From NCBI GenBank assembly GCA_963667435.1, contig OY763414.1, positions 1,674,001 to 1,738,000 of the forward strand: a stretch of 64,000 nucleotides of DNA. Direction: 5' to 3'. This document shows, in pieces, positions 32,127 through 42,328 of this stretch. The notes beneath the pieces are model-generated. The model did not search any database and was not told the DNA's origin. It saw nothing but the letters and a program-made list of their open reading frames with translations. A program made the position numbers and the translations under genes. The stretch comes from Marispirochaeta sp963667435. Lineage in GTDB: Bacteria; Spirochaetota; Spirochaetia; JC444; Marispirochaetaceae. Every line of letters begins with the position of its first letter. Positions within the stretch are counted from its first letter, which is position 1.

Positions 32127-35075
32127 TTAAACCGGAAGTCTCAGGCTGTTGTCCCGGAACCCGGGGAAAACAGTGCACGCTTCTTCCAGTTTCTCAGGAG
32201 ATGAGAAAAGTACCCGGGCCCCCTGCTTCATCTTCTTCTGCAGGCTCACAGCTGCCTCCTGTACTGTGCCGGGGGTAGCAGTGAGCAGCTGGTTACGCTT
32301 CTCCTGCCGCAGATCATCGGGAATACCGTACACCATCCGCCGGAAGGCAAGAAGGCCCTTTTCTCCAGGAGAAAGGGGCTTGAGTTCCCTGCCAACCACA
32401 CTGATTATGGATTTCTCCAGCAGCCCGGCATCCACACCTTCTGTAAGCTGGTCCAGGGATTCCTGGAAAGCCTGAAAGGTTTTGAATGTGTTGGGATCCC
32501 GGTAACTGGCCATGGTGAAAATTCCTTCCGTGGCATTTACCGAGGCAAAGGCGCCGTAGGCACCTCCCTGCATGCGTATCTTTTCCCACAGAGCCTCAAC
32601 CTTCAGAATATGACTGACCAGAACTTCCTCGGCATGAAGCTTATCACCCAACCGGGCGGCAGGAAAACAGACTGCGCCGAAGTTCACTGTGGACGGAATA
32701 AGGAGCGCTTCGTATTCCGATTTTACCGGGGAACCCGCAAGAACCGTTTTACCGGGAGCTTCTCCGCGGTTGAAGCGTTCACGAAAAGCGTCAATCAAGG
32801 GAAGAACACGAGACTCGGCACCCTCATCGGCGGTAAGCACAAACTGCATACGATTCTGGGCCATAAGGCGGTTTTTAAGAGAAGTCATTCTCTGCGAGAG
32901 ATTCTCCCAGACAGAGTCAAATCCGGTACTCATGGAGTTCAGATAAAGAAACTGCTCCACACCGCGCCAATCCTCTTCAAGAGCAAGAACGGGAGAGAAT
33001 CCCCGTGATGCCCGCAATGAGGCGTAGGAGTGGCCGGAAGATACCAATGAAGAGCGCATATCATTACGCATTTCAAACAGCTCTTCTTTGAGACGCTGCT
33101 GATCGTCCATGATTCCCCTGGTAAGCAGATTGGAAACAATCTCCAGAGTCCGCTCAAACTCATCCTCAAGTGCTTTGATCCGGAAATAAAGGTACATCGC
33201 AGGTTCATCAGGGTTTTCAACCCGGTCAGATGCTTCCATGAATGAGTAAAACCCGCCGCTGTGGCGACTCAGCAGTGTTGCAACCCGGTCATAGGAGACG
33301 CCGGGATATCCTGTATTGGTTATATATTTGGAAAAATAGGGTAAAAGAAGCAGTTCCTCCCGCTCCAGCCCCCCAAGGTCAATAGCTATATCAAGATAGA
33401 CAACACCATTACAGAAGGTTCCATGAGTATAAAGGTCGCTTTCCGCAAGGCTTAAACGGTCCAGGGATAACTTCTGTACTTCCCGGGGCAGATCATCCAT
33501 TGAGACGCAGGGAACCGCCGCAAGATCCTCTGGGGAATCCGATGTATCCTGAAACTTTTTCATCGATGTCAGATCTTCAGCAAGAGCTTCTATACCGGCA
33601 ATGCCGATATTTGCCTCGGTATGCTTGAGCCACTCCCGCTCATCTTCCTGATTATGCTGATGATACTGCTCTTCAGGCCGCACGGTTACCACTATATGGT
33701 TCAGATTATCAATCAATTCAACCTGAAGCATTCTGGAGAACAGATCCGGATCCGCTTCAAGCCGGTGCTTCAGTTCCTCAATGACATTCTCATAACACAT
33801 TGTGTTTTCGGGAGCTTCGTCATGAAGCCATCCCCGAAGCGCTCTGCCCATAAGCCGCAGACCGAAGGGGGCACCTCCGCGGATTTCACGGTGTCGGAAA
33901 TCGATACGTGCCAGTGCGGCTTCCTGAAATTCAGAGGAAATGCCCTCAGAAACCAGGCTCTGAAGAAGGCCGAAGATAGTCTCTTCCAGGCGCTCTCGCT
34001 TACCTGCCTCTATACCTCTCAGACCTGCAGCGAAGACAAGATCACGAAGTTCGGAATCCAGACCGCTGGAGGGGGAAATGTCTTCACCCATCTGACAATC
34101 AATTAGTGCTTTATAGAGAGGTGAACCGGGATGTCCAAGAAGAATTTCCGCAAGGACTTCCCAGGCCAGAAGATATACCGGGTCGTTAATGGTTCCCAGA
34201 CGCCAGCTTATCAGGATGGATGAACCCTGCTCTCCTTCCTCTGACTCACCGCCGGGAGCATCCACCGTAAGGTTCCTGGGAGCATCCCAGTCAGACTCCT
34301 CACTTATGCGGGCATCAACCTGCCGAGGTTCGGTGAAACCGGAAAGAAAATTCTCTTGGATAAACTGAAGCTGTTCCCCTGTGGGAATGTTGCCGTAGAG
34401 AAAAATCCTGCAGTTTGAAGGATGATAAAACTCCTCGTGGTAGGCACGGAAATCCTCATAGGTGAGTTCCCGGATCGAAGCCGGCTCGCCACCGGAATCA
34501 AATCCGTAACTGGAGTCAGGAAAAAGACCACGATAGGACCATTCACCCACGATAGATTCGAAGGATGAGTAGTTTCCCTGCATCTCGTTGAAAACCACGC
34601 CGGAAACTTCAAGTCCGTTCTCGCCGGGCTCCAGCCGAACTCCTTCCTGATGAAAAATTTCTTTTCTCAGCAGAGGAAAGAAAACCGCATCTCCATAGAC
34701 CGACATCAGGTTGTAATAATCCGCTGCCACCGTACTGGCTCCGGGATACACTGTCTTGTCGGGATAGGTCATGGCATTAAGAAAGGTATTCAGGCTTCCT
34801 TTCAGAAGAACAAGAAAAGGATCTTTTATGGGAAACTTGCGAGACCCCGCAAGAACTGCGTGTTCCACAATATGGGCTACGCCGCTGTTGTCCCGGGGAG
34901 GGGTTTTGAATGTGAAGGAGAAGAGATTCTCCCTGTCATCATTATACAGATGAAAAAGATCCAGACCCGTCGCTTCATGACGGGCCCGGATTCCTTTTCC
35001 CCGGAATTCAGGAAGGTCGGAGACCGACTCTATCCTGAATCCGTGAAGAGCATCACCGGGATGCAGATTTTCCAT
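32127..35075 (-). CDS. Peptidase M16C, presequence-protease type
   Basis: 982 residues, the size of PreP/Cym1 proteases. The inverted zinc motif HIVEH (His68, Glu71, His72) lies in GVAHIVEHAVLAGS, followed by the family segment FPIKDPFLVLLKGSLNTFLNAMTYPDKTVYP (described by its parts FPIKDPF and NAMTYPD) and the distal zinc glutamate in VVFNEMQGNY. Two M16 halves form a closed chamber that degrades short peptides. No signal peptide is evident, so it is probably cytoplasmic and used for peptide turnover. It follows tex by 18 nt with GGAG in that gap and is likely co-transcribed. Confidence 0.93.
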   Translation of the reverse strand: MENLHPGDALHGFRIESVSDLPEFRGKGIRARHEATGLDLFHLYNDDRENLFSFTFKTPPRDNSGVAHIVEHAVLAGSRKFPIKDPFLVLLKGSLNTFLNAMTYPDKTVYPGASTVAADYYNLMSVYGDAVFFPLLRKEIFHQEGVRLEPGENGLEVSGVVFNEMQGNYSSFESIVGEWSYRGLFPDSSYGFDSGGEPASIRELTYEDFRAYHEEFYHPSNCRIFLYGNIPTGEQLQFIQENFLSGFTEPRQVDARISEESDWDAPRNLTVDAPGGESEEGEQGSSILISWRLGTINDPVYLLAWEVLAEILLGHPGSPLYKALIDCQMGEDISPSSGLDSELRDLVFAAGLRGIEAGKRERLEETIFGLLQSLVSEGISSEFQEAALARIDFRHREIRGGAPFGLRLMGRALRGWLHDEAPENTMCYENVIEELKHRLEADPDLFSRMLQVELIDNLNHIVVTVRPEEQYHQHNQEDEREWLKHTEANIGIAGIEALAEDLTSMKKFQDTSDSPEDLAAVPCVSMDDLPREVQKLSLDRLSLAESDLYTHGTFCNGVVYLDIAIDLGGLEREELLLLPYFSKYITNTGYPGVSYDRVATLLSRHSGGFYSFMEASDRVENPDEPAMYLYFRIKALEDEFERTLEIVSNLLTRGIMDDQQRLKEELFEMRNDMRSSLVSSGHSYASLRASRGFSPVLALEEDWRGVEQFLYLNSMSTGFDSVWENLSQRMTSLKNRLMAQNRMQFVLTADEGAESRVLPLIDAFRERFNRGEAPGKTVLAGSPVKSEYEALLIPSTVNFGAVCFPAARLGDKLHAEEVLVSHILKVEALWEKIRMQGGAYGAFASVNATEGIFTMASYRDPNTFKTFQAFQESLDQLTEGVDAGLLEKSIISVVGRELKPLSPGEKGLLAFRRMVYGIPDDLRQEKRNQLLTATPGTVQEAAVSLQKKMKQGARVLFSSPEKLEEACTVFPGFRDNSLRLPV

Positions 35076-35093
35076 TTTCAGATTACTCCGGAA

Positions 35094-37391
35094 TCAGGAA
35101 AGCAGATCAGCAAAGGGGTTATACCCGTCGCTTGATGAGTTGTTATTGTTACTCCGGCCGCCGCCGCGGTTATTCCGGGTCCCACCTCCACGGGGTCCGC
35201 CGCCGCGATTGTCATCACGTCGGGGAGGACGACGATCGCCGCCGCCGCGCTGGGCGGAAGCTCCGCTCTTCATGGTAAGGGCAATACGCTTGCGGTCAAC
35301 ATCAACTTCAAGAACCTTTACCTTGACCTGCTGATGGACTTTAACCACGTCCGCAGGGTTCTGGATGAACTCATCGGAAAGCTCACTGATATGAACAAGA
35401 CCGTCCTGATGAACACCGATATCGACAAAAGCACCGAAGTTGGTAACGTTTGTAACAATTCCGGGCAGTTCCATTCCGGGCTCAAGCTGGGAAATCTCGG
35501 TAACACCGTCGGCGAAAGCAATTGCTTCAAACTCCGCACGGGGGTCCCGTCCGGGTTTTGCAAGCTCTTCAACAATGTCCTTGAGAGTGGGGATTCCCAC
35601 CTCGCCCTCGGCATATGAAGCCAGATCAAGCTGATCACGAAGTGAACTGTCATCCATTAGGGCTTTAACATCTACACTGAGATCCTCAGCCATTTTATTG
35701 ACCAGCTCATAACGTTCGGGGTGAACTGCACTGGCATCCAGAGGATTTTCCGCATCCTGGATTCGCAGGAATCCGGCAGCAAGTTCATAGGTCTTTTCAC
35801 CCATACCTTCAACGGATTTAAGTTCGTCCCGCGTTTTGAAGGGACCGTTTGTCTCACGGTATTTTGCAATAGCTTTGGCAAGGCGTCCGCCCAGTCCGCT
35901 GACGTACTGCATAAGATGGGGCGAAGCAGTATTAACCTCAACCCCCACGGAGTTAACCGCAGATACAACAACATCGTCCAGACTTCGCTTCAGGAGTTTC
36001 TGATCAACATCGTGCTGGTACTGCCCCACTCCAATAGCCTTGGGATCGATCTTGACCAGCTCTGCCAGGGGATCCATAAGCCTGCGTCCGATGGAGATGG
36101 CTCCCCGCACGGTAACATCATAATCGGGAAACTCTTCCCGGGCAGCTTTGGATGCAGAGTAAACCGATGCGCCGGACTCGTTTACTATAACCAGAGGAAT
36201 CTTCATTCCCAGGGAACGGACAAAGGAGAAGGCCTCCCGGCCACCGGTACCATTGCCCACAGCAATGGCTTCAATTTTATATTTTTCCACCATCCGCTTC
36301 AGTGCCTCGGCAGCATCCTGCCGGCGGTTCCTGGGAGGAAGGGGAAAGATTGTTTCTGAATGGATAAGATCGCCCTGTGCTGTGAGGCAGACCACCTTAC
36401 AGCCGGTGCGCAGGCCCGGATCAATTGCCAGAACCGGCTTCTGTCCCAGAGGGGCCGCCAACATAAGGTCTTTCAGATTCTGAGCAAATACCTGTACAGC
36501 TGCCTCATCGGCACGCTGCTTGATGGTCTTGCGGTATTCGTTGGAAAGAGAGGGAGCAATAAGACGCTTGTAGGCATCACGAATAGAAAGTTTCAACTGC
36601 TCGGTATCATCGTCGCGGCCTTCGGTAAAACCCCGCTCCAGCATATCGATGGTAGCTTCCTCGTCGGGAGCCATACTCAAGGAGAGGTAACCTTCTTCCG
36701 CACCGCGCATGGCGGCAAGGATCCGGTGAGAAGGTGCAGAGTGAGCTTTTTCGGTCCAGTTGAAGTAATCCTTGTACTTAAAAGCTTCCCGGTCCTTCTC
36801 TTTCGCTTTGTTTACATTGCTTGTGATAATGGCCTCATCTTCAAAGAGATGACGGAGATCTGCCCGGACATCCGGATCTTCGCTGATCCACTCAGCGACA
36901 ATATCTCTTGCTCCCTGGAGGGCATATTCAGCGGTATCAACACCCTTCTCGGGATTAACCGCCTTCTCTGCCTCGGCTTCAAGATCAATATGATCTTCGT
37001 CATAGATTTTATGGGCCAGGTCTTCAAGGCCTTTTTCCCTGGCAACTATTGCACGGGTACGCCTCTTGGGCCGGAATGGCAGGTAGAGGTCTTCAAGGTG
37101 GCTGAGAGTATCTGCCGCGTTGATCTCCTCTTCAAGTTCAGGGGTAAGCTGTTCATGCTCCCGCATAGATTTGAGAATCGCCTCCCGGCGCTTGTTCAGC
37201 TCCACAAGCTTTTCAAGCCGGTCACGAATCGCAATAATCTGTACCTCATCGAGTCCGCCGGTTGCTTCTTTACGATAGCGGGCGATAAATGGTACCGTCG
37301 CTCCTTCTTCGAACAGCTTTATTACCGCTTCAACCTGATGCGGCTGAATGCGCTGTTCAAGGGCGATCACCTCCGGGTAGCTGTCTGGCAT
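35094..37391 (-). CDS. tex: Tex-family S1 RNA-binding protein with Gly/Arg/Asn-rich tail
   Basis: 765 residues from the ATG at 37391, where GAAGGAG lies 5 nt upstream. The order is the usual Tex one: N-terminal helical domains (TVPFIARYRKEATGGLDEVQI), a YqgF-like RNase H fold (VLAIDPGLRTGCKVV), helix-hairpin-helix (LKSVEGMGEKTYELAAGFL) and a C-terminal S1 domain (ELPGIVTNVTNFGAFVDIGV). Tex binds nucleic acid and RNA polymerase-associated complexes and affects transcription and stress tolerance. After S1 there is an extra low-complexity tail of about 50 residues rich in RGG, RPP and Asn runs, beyond the core fold. First gene of a tex-M16C unit. Confidence 0.95.
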   Translation of the reverse strand: MPDSYPEVIALEQRIQPHQVEAVIKLFEEGATVPFIARYRKEATGGLDEVQIIAIRDRLEKLVELNKRREAILKSMREHEQLTPELEEEINAADTLSHLEDLYLPFRPKRRTRAIVAREKGLEDLAHKIYDEDHIDLEAEAEKAVNPEKGVDTAEYALQGARDIVAEWISEDPDVRADLRHLFEDEAIITSNVNKAKEKDREAFKYKDYFNWTEKAHSAPSHRILAAMRGAEEGYLSLSMAPDEEATIDMLERGFTEGRDDDTEQLKLSIRDAYKRLIAPSLSNEYRKTIKQRADEAAVQVFAQNLKDLMLAAPLGQKPVLAIDPGLRTGCKVVCLTAQGDLIHSETIFPLPPRNRRQDAAEALKRMVEKYKIEAIAVGNGTGGREAFSFVRSLGMKIPLVIVNESGASVYSASKAAREEFPDYDVTVRGAISIGRRLMDPLAELVKIDPKAIGVGQYQHDVDQKLLKRSLDDVVVSAVNSVGVEVNTASPHLMQYVSGLGGRLAKAIAKYRETNGPFKTRDELKSVEGMGEKTYELAAGFLRIQDAENPLDASAVHPERYELVNKMAEDLSVDVKALMDDSSLRDQLDLASYAEGEVGIPTLKDIVEELAKPGRDPRAEFEAIAFADGVTEISQLEPGMELPGIVTNVTNFGAFVDIGVHQDGLVHISELSDEFIQNPADVVKVHQQVKVKVLEVDVDRKRIALTMKSGASAQRGGGDRRPPRRDDNRGGGPRGGGTRNNRGGGRSNNNNSSSDGYNPFADLLS

Positions 37392-37701
37392 AAATACTCC
37401 TTCTTCCTTCTCAATTAACACATGAGCCGGAAACTGTAGTACAATGCGACAGACACTGCCTCTTCCCGGCGCTCTATTTTTGCCTCTATACACAGAAAAC
37501 CATTCTCCCCTTAATTATTACTAAGAAGGAAGAAAGGTGATCAGGCAGAGGCGCTAATTCTCTTCATTTACGTTGCTGAACGAAAAGACATGGGCTTAGT
37601 AGAACGTAGCAGAGATTGGAGATAATGACAAGAGGTGGTATACGGGGCACAGAGAAGAAGCCCGGCTCTTCTCTGTGCAATATCCCGGAATGCAGCCCGT
37701 A
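37392..37701. other. 310-nt intergenic region with a 12-bp hairpin
   Basis: It holds no convincing gene. A perfect 12-bp stem, GCACAGAGAAGA (37646-37657) with TCTTCTCTGTGC (37666-37677) and an 8-nt loop, lies just past the stop of the hlyD gene on the minus strand. There is no T-run on either side, so it may be a 3'-end stabilising or Rho-related structure for the efflux operon rather than a classic terminator. The tex promoter must lie nearer 37400-37550 but no strong boxes stand out. Confidence 0.5.
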
Positions 37702-38676
37702 TTATCTGTCAAGAAAACCTGGAAGCTTTGTAGTAGATCTGATCTTCACTTCCACTGACATCCCCGGTACCAGACGGAGTTCCCCTTCGGGAATGCTGCT
37801 GTTTGTATCCCCGGAAAAGGCAATTCGCACAGGAATGCGCTGCGTGGTCTTGGTAAACTCTCCAATCTGAAAAGCCGGTGGAACAATCCCTGCACGGATC
37901 ATTTCGACAGTTCCCTTGAATGACTTTCTGCCGAAGGCATCCACCCGGATCTGCACTGATGCCCCGGGAACAACCTTCCGGATATAGGTCTCCTCAATAT
38001 TGGCCATAACCCAGACTTTATCAAGGTTGCTTACCGACAGGATGGTTCCTCCGGGCTGGACAATATCACCATCCTCCAGACGAACCTCTGTAACCGTTCC
38101 GTCCATGGGTGATTTTATGCTTGTATTCATAAGCTGTGCTTCAATCACACCTAACTGTGCCTCAGCAGCATCCACCTGTGCCCTGGCAAGATCATACTGG
38201 GCACGAGCCGCTTCCAGGGCGCTGGAAGCGTGTTCATAGTTCTCCCTGGTAGCTGCAGAACTGTTATAGAGACGACTGATACGGCTGAAGTCATCCCCGG
38301 CTTTGGTGCGGTTGATCTCCGCTATGACAAGGTTCTGTCTGGCAGAGACAAGAGATGCCTGAACCTGAGTCTCCTGGGCTTTCAGATCCGTATTGTCCAG
38401 AAGCACAAGGACTTCTCCCGCCTTCACCCGCTGGCCCTCTTCCGGCAGAATTGAGTCAATCCGCCCAAGCACCCGTGAGGCAAGATCAATATGGTCTCCG
38501 TCTATGGAGGCGTCATCGGTACTCACATATTTTACCGACTGAAGTCCTTTGTATAAACCTGTGGTCACACCGGCAATGAGTACTACAATGAGAATGACTC
38601 TTCCCAGGACTCTTGGTCCTTTCCTTATCTCTTTCTTTGCTGCATTTTCACTCTTTGCTGCATTTCTTGGGCTCAT
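37702..38676 (-). CDS. HlyD/EmrA-type membrane-fusion protein
   Basis: 324 residues: cytoplasmic basic N-terminus, one membrane helix (about 26-46), a biotinyl-lipoyl-like domain (RVLGRIDSILPEEGQRVKAGEVLVLLDN), an alpha-helical hairpin (about 100-165), the second lipoyl half (NTSIKSPMDGTVTEV) and a beta-barrel end. It is the periplasmic adaptor linking an inner-membrane transporter to a TolC channel. It is last in the efflux operon, 26 nt after the second ABC gene. STDDASIDGDHIDLASRVLG is the EmrA-style N-terminal signature, usually found with major-facilitator pumps rather than ABC pumps. Confidence 0.9.
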   Translation of the reverse strand: MSPRNAAKSENAAKKEIRKGPRVLGRVILIVVLIAGVTTGLYKGLQSVKYVSTDDASIDGDHIDLASRVLGRIDSILPEEGQRVKAGEVLVLLDNTDLKAQETQVQASLVSARQNLVIAEINRTKAGDDFSRISRLYNSSAATRENYEHASSALEAARAQYDLARAQVDAAEAQLGVIEAQLMNTSIKSPMDGTVTEVRLEDGDIVQPGGTILSVSNLDKVWVMANIEETYIRKVVPGASVQIRVDAFGRKSFKGTVEMIRAGIVPPAFQIGEFTKTTQRIPVRIAFSGDTNSSIPEGELRLVPGMSVEVKIRSTTKLPGFLDR

Positions 38677-38702
38677 GGATGATCTCCTTAAACTCTTTCT
38701 GG

Positions 38703-40598
38703 TTATGTTTCTGATTCTTCTGAAAAAGCACCTTCAAACTGACTGTTGTACAGGTCGGCATAAAAGCCTTTCTGTTCAAGAAGCTCATGGTGATTTCCAG
38801 TTTCAATAATACTGCCCTCTTTCATCACGATGATCATTTCTGAATCCCGGATGGTGGAGAGTCTGTGGGCGATAACAAAGTTTGTACGTCCCTGCATAAG
38901 AACGTTCATTGCCTTCTGAATGTAGACTTCCGTTCTGGTATCTACACTGCTGGTTGCCTCATCGAGGATGAGGATTGGAGGATCCGCCAGGATTGCCCGG
39001 GCAATGGTGAGAAGCTGCTTTTCCCCCTGGGAAAGATTCGACGCCTCTTCATTTATAAGCGTGTCGTATCCATCGGGCAAGGCCCGGATAAAATGGTCTG
39101 CATGGGATGCCCGCGCGGCCCGGGTAATCTGCTCTTCCGTTGCACCTTCACAGCCGTAGGCTATGTTCTCACGAATAGTTCCGCCGAAGAGCCAGGTATC
39201 CTGTAATACCATGCCGAAAATATTGCGCAGGGAACCCCGGCGAAGATCCCGCAGATCCACCCCGTCGATGGTGATGGAACCACCGCTTATCTCATAAAAA
39301 CGCATAAGCAGGTTGACCATGGTGGTCTTTCCGGCACCCGTAGGCCCGACAATCGCAACTGTCTGCCCCTGTTTAACCTCAAGGTTTACTCCATCCATGA
39401 GAATCTTTTCCGGGGTGTAACCAAAGCGTATATCCCGGAACACCACATCTCCCTTCACATCAAGATGCGAATAAGCTCCCTCCGCATCGGGAATCAGCTC
39501 CTCTTCATCGAGCACCTCAAACACTCTTTCCGCCGAGGCCAGGGTGGACTGCAGCACATTGGCAATATTGGCAAGCTGATTTATGGGCATGGTAAAACGA
39601 CGTGAGTACTGGATAAAAGCCTGAATGTCCCCAAGCTCAATGACATTCCGGGCAGAAAGAACACCGCCGACAACACAGATAAGCACATATCCCAGGTTAT
39701 TGATAAAGTTCATAACCGGCATAACAATACCGCTGATAAACTGAGCCCGCCAGCCTGCTTCTCCAAGTCTGTTGTTGATCTCATCAAATTTTCGCAGGGA
39801 TTCATCTTCCCGGCCGAAGGATTTAACAATAAGAAAGCCGGAATACATCTCCTCAACATGACCATTCAGCTCTCCCATCTCCTTCTGCTGAGCACCGAAA
39901 TGCTTCTGAGATGTCTTGATTATCCTCATGGTTGCAAGCATTGCCGTGGGCAGAGTCAAAAGGCTTATCAGTGTAAGCAGAGGACTTATAGTCAGCATCA
40001 TAACCAGCACCCCGAGGATGGTGGTGAGAGAGGTTATAAACTGGGTAACGCTCTGCTGAAGGGTATTGGCGATATTATCAATATCGCTGGTTACCCGGCT
40101 TAAGACCTCTCCATGGGTGCGGGAGTCAAAATAACTGAAGGGAAGCCGATGCAGCTTTTCGCTTACATCACTGCGCATATCGTAGACAATTTTCTGGGCC
40201 ACATCAGACATAACCAGCTGCTGCAGATACTGCAGAGCGGAACTGAGCAGATAAAGGCCTATAACCAGGGCAATAATCTTCTCAATGTAGGGAAAATCAA
40301 GCCCGGGAAGGGGTTTGTCGAGAAACGCAGCGGCATATTTGGCAATAAAGCCCTCAAAAATCTTCGTGGTGATCTTACCCTGCAGTTTGGGCCCGACAAT
40401 TCCGAAAACCGTGCCGAAGACGGACAGAAAGAGTACAACTATCAGCTGAATCCTGCGGGCGCCAAAATAGTTCAGCAGCCTGAGGAGAGTTCCCTTCATG
40501 TTTTTTGGTTTTTCCGCAGGCCCCCCCATTCCGGGGCGCCCCATAAACCCACCGGGTCGGGGCCGGGCAGCCTGAGGCCGTTTTGCTGTATCGCTCAT
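38703..40598 (-). CDS. ABC exporter half-transporter, canonical catalytic subunit
   Basis: 631 residues: a basic, Pro/Gly-rich N-terminus (RPQAARPRPGGFMGRPGMGG), six membrane helices, then an ATPase domain with Walker A GPTGAGKTTM, signature LSQGEKQLLTIARA, Walker B ILILDEATSSVD with the catalytic glutamate, and the switch histidine in VIAHRLSTI. It overlaps its partner gene by 4 nt. Together they resemble heterodimeric exporters such as TM287/288 or LmrCD, where one site is normal and one degenerate; this is the normal Walker B/switch-His chain. It is likely a drug or lipid exporter. Confidence 0.93.
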   Translation of the reverse strand: MSDTAKRPQAARPRPGGFMGRPGMGGPAEKPKNMKGTLLRLLNYFGARRIQLIVVLFLSVFGTVFGIVGPKLQGKITTKIFEGFIAKYAAAFLDKPLPGLDFPYIEKIIALVIGLYLLSSALQYLQQLVMSDVAQKIVYDMRSDVSEKLHRLPFSYFDSRTHGEVLSRVTSDIDNIANTLQQSVTQFITSLTTILGVLVMMLTISPLLTLISLLTLPTAMLATMRIIKTSQKHFGAQQKEMGELNGHVEEMYSGFLIVKSFGREDESLRKFDEINNRLGEAGWRAQFISGIVMPVMNFINNLGYVLICVVGGVLSARNVIELGDIQAFIQYSRRFTMPINQLANIANVLQSTLASAERVFEVLDEEELIPDAEGAYSHLDVKGDVVFRDIRFGYTPEKILMDGVNLEVKQGQTVAIVGPTGAGKTTMVNLLMRFYEISGGSITIDGVDLRDLRRGSLRNIFGMVLQDTWLFGGTIRENIAYGCEGATEEQITRAARASHADHFIRALPDGYDTLINEEASNLSQGEKQLLTIARAILADPPILILDEATSSVDTRTEVYIQKAMNVLMQGRTNFVIAHRLSTIRDSEMIIVMKEGSIIETGNHHELLEQKGFYADLYNSQFEGAFSEESET

Positions 40599-42325
40599 GA
40601 TATCTCTTCTTCCGAAAGCTGGGATTCGACTATTTCCCGGTACACACTGCAGCTTTCATACAGTTCAGCATGGGTGCCCATACCGGCCATTCTGCCTTCT
40701 TCAAGGACAATAATCCTGTCGGCGTCCATTATCGATGCCACCCGCTGACCTACAATGATTACGGCGGCATCCCTGGTCTCTTTTTTAAGGGCCTGACGCA
40801 AAAGGGAATCGGTTTTAAAATCCAGGGCGGAGAAGCTGTCATCAAAGAGATAGATCTCCGGCCTCTTGATAAGGGCACGGGCAATGGAGAGGCGCTGCTT
40901 CTGACCTCCCGAGAGATTGGCCCCCCCCTGAGAAACAGGAGCGTCAAACCCCTCTTCCATAGTGGAGATAAACTCCAGAGCCTGTGCGGTCCGGGCAGCC
41001 CGTTCCACCTCTTCATCGCCGGCGGATTCATTCCCGTAACGGATATTCTCCGCCACAGTTCCGGAAAAGAGCACTGCCTTCTGCGGGACATAGGCAATCC
41101 TACAACGCAGATCCTTCTGGGTCATTTCCCGCACATCCAGCCCGTCCACCAGAATCTCTCCGGAGCTTACATCGTAAAACCGGGAAATCAGGGAAAGCAG
41201 CGAGGTTTTCCCCGATCCGGTACTGCCGATAATAGCGGTGGTTTCCCCCGGCCCGACAGTAAAGGAGATGTCCTGCACCGCCGGCGCTTCCGCTCCGTGA
41301 TAAGCAAAGCTGACATTTCGGAACTCCACCCGTCCGCGCAGAGAGGGGTCGGGACTCTGAGGAGCCGCAGGATCAGTTATATCCGGAACCATCTCAAGAA
41401 CTTCCATAATTCTGTCTGCGGAAGCCTGAGCCCGGGGAATCATGACAAACATGATTGAGGCCATTATGAACGAAAAGAGAATCAGCATACCGTACTGCAT
41501 GAATGCCATCATGTCCCCGATATTCGAAACACCCCGGTCTATGCGGTGTGCACCAAACCAGAGAATGGCAATCATGGTAAAATTCATTATCAGCATCATG
41601 GAGGGAAACATGGCTGCAAAGATTCGGTTTACCTTGACGGTGGTCTCCATCAGGTCCCGGTTGGCCTCATCAAAACGGCCAGTCTCATAATCACTGCGGT
41701 TGAAGGCGCGGATAACCCGCATACCCGTAAGGTTTTCCCTAAGAATAAGGGTGATCCTGTCCAGTTTTTTCTGAATGGACCGGAAAAGAGGAAACCCTCG
41801 CACCGCAATGGAACCAATGGCAATCCCCAAGACCGGAATAGCCACAAAGATAATCCAGGCAAGCCCCTTGTCTTTCTGAAGGGCAAGAATCATCCCTCCC
41901 AGGGCGGTAACCGGAGCAGCGATCATCATCCTCTGAACCATAATAAGAACATTCTGCACCTGGGTAACATCATTGGTACTGCGGGTAACCAGCGAGGGAG
42001 TACCTATTCGGTCAAACTCATGCAGGGAAAATCCCGAAACTGTGGTGAAAACCCTCGCACGAAGCTCTTCACTTACCCCTATGGCAATGTGAGAAGACAG
42101 ATAACTTGCTCCCACTGCACACAAGGATCCTCCGAGAGCAACCAGCAGCATAAGAGCACCGGAAGAGAAAATATAGTTTATATCGTTGTTGGTTATACCT
42201 TTATTAACAATATCAGACATCAGGGTGGGAAGGTACAGATCTCCCATACTCTGACCGAATACAACAACAAAGGTAGCCAGTACCGGAATACGGTAGGGCT
42301 TCAGAAGGCGTAGTATTTTCAGCAT
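40595..42325 (-). CDS. ABC exporter half-transporter, degenerate-site subunit
   Basis: 576 residues, six membrane helices plus an ATPase domain. Walker A GSTGSGKTSLL and signature NLSGGQKQRLSIARAL are normal, but the residue after Walker B is Asp instead of Glu (IYLFDDSFSALD) and the switch histidine is replaced by Gln (IIVGQRVASI). These two changes mark the degenerate chain of a heterodimeric ABC exporter, so ATP at one of the two composite sites should turn over slowly. It begins 3 nt after the tolC-like gene and overlaps its partner by 4 nt. Confidence 0.93.
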   Translation of the reverse strand: MLKILRLLKPYRIPVLATFVVVFGQSMGDLYLPTLMSDIVNKGITNNDINYIFSSGALMLLVALGGSLCAVGASYLSSHIAIGVSEELRARVFTTVSGFSLHEFDRIGTPSLVTRSTNDVTQVQNVLIMVQRMMIAAPVTALGGMILALQKDKGLAWIIFVAIPVLGIAIGSIAVRGFPLFRSIQKKLDRITLILRENLTGMRVIRAFNRSDYETGRFDEANRDLMETTVKVNRIFAAMFPSMMLIMNFTMIAILWFGAHRIDRGVSNIGDMMAFMQYGMLILFSFIMASIMFVMIPRAQASADRIMEVLEMVPDITDPAAPQSPDPSLRGRVEFRNVSFAYHGAEAPAVQDISFTVGPGETTAIIGSTGSGKTSLLSLISRFYDVSSGEILVDGLDVREMTQKDLRCRIAYVPQKAVLFSGTVAENIRYGNESAGDEEVERAARTAQALEFISTMEEGFDAPVSQGGANLSGGQKQRLSIARALIKRPEIYLFDDSFSALDFKTDSLLRQALKKETRDAAVIIVGQRVASIMDADRIIVLEEGRMAGMGTHAELYESCSVYREIVESQLSEEEIS

Positions 42326-42328
42326 TGT

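Noticed and set aside
36360..37418. 352-codon plus-strand open frame opposite tex
   Set aside because: Long by chance because of tex codon use; the composition (Cys- and Phe-rich, no domains) is typical of an antisense shadow.
37646..37677. Rho-independent terminator for the efflux operon
   Set aside because: The 12-bp stem is perfect but neither strand has a following T-run, so it is recorded only as a hairpin.
41546..42313. 255-codon plus-strand open frame opposite the ABC exporter
   Set aside because: Lys/Asn/His-rich translation with no fold, opposite an intact ABC gene.
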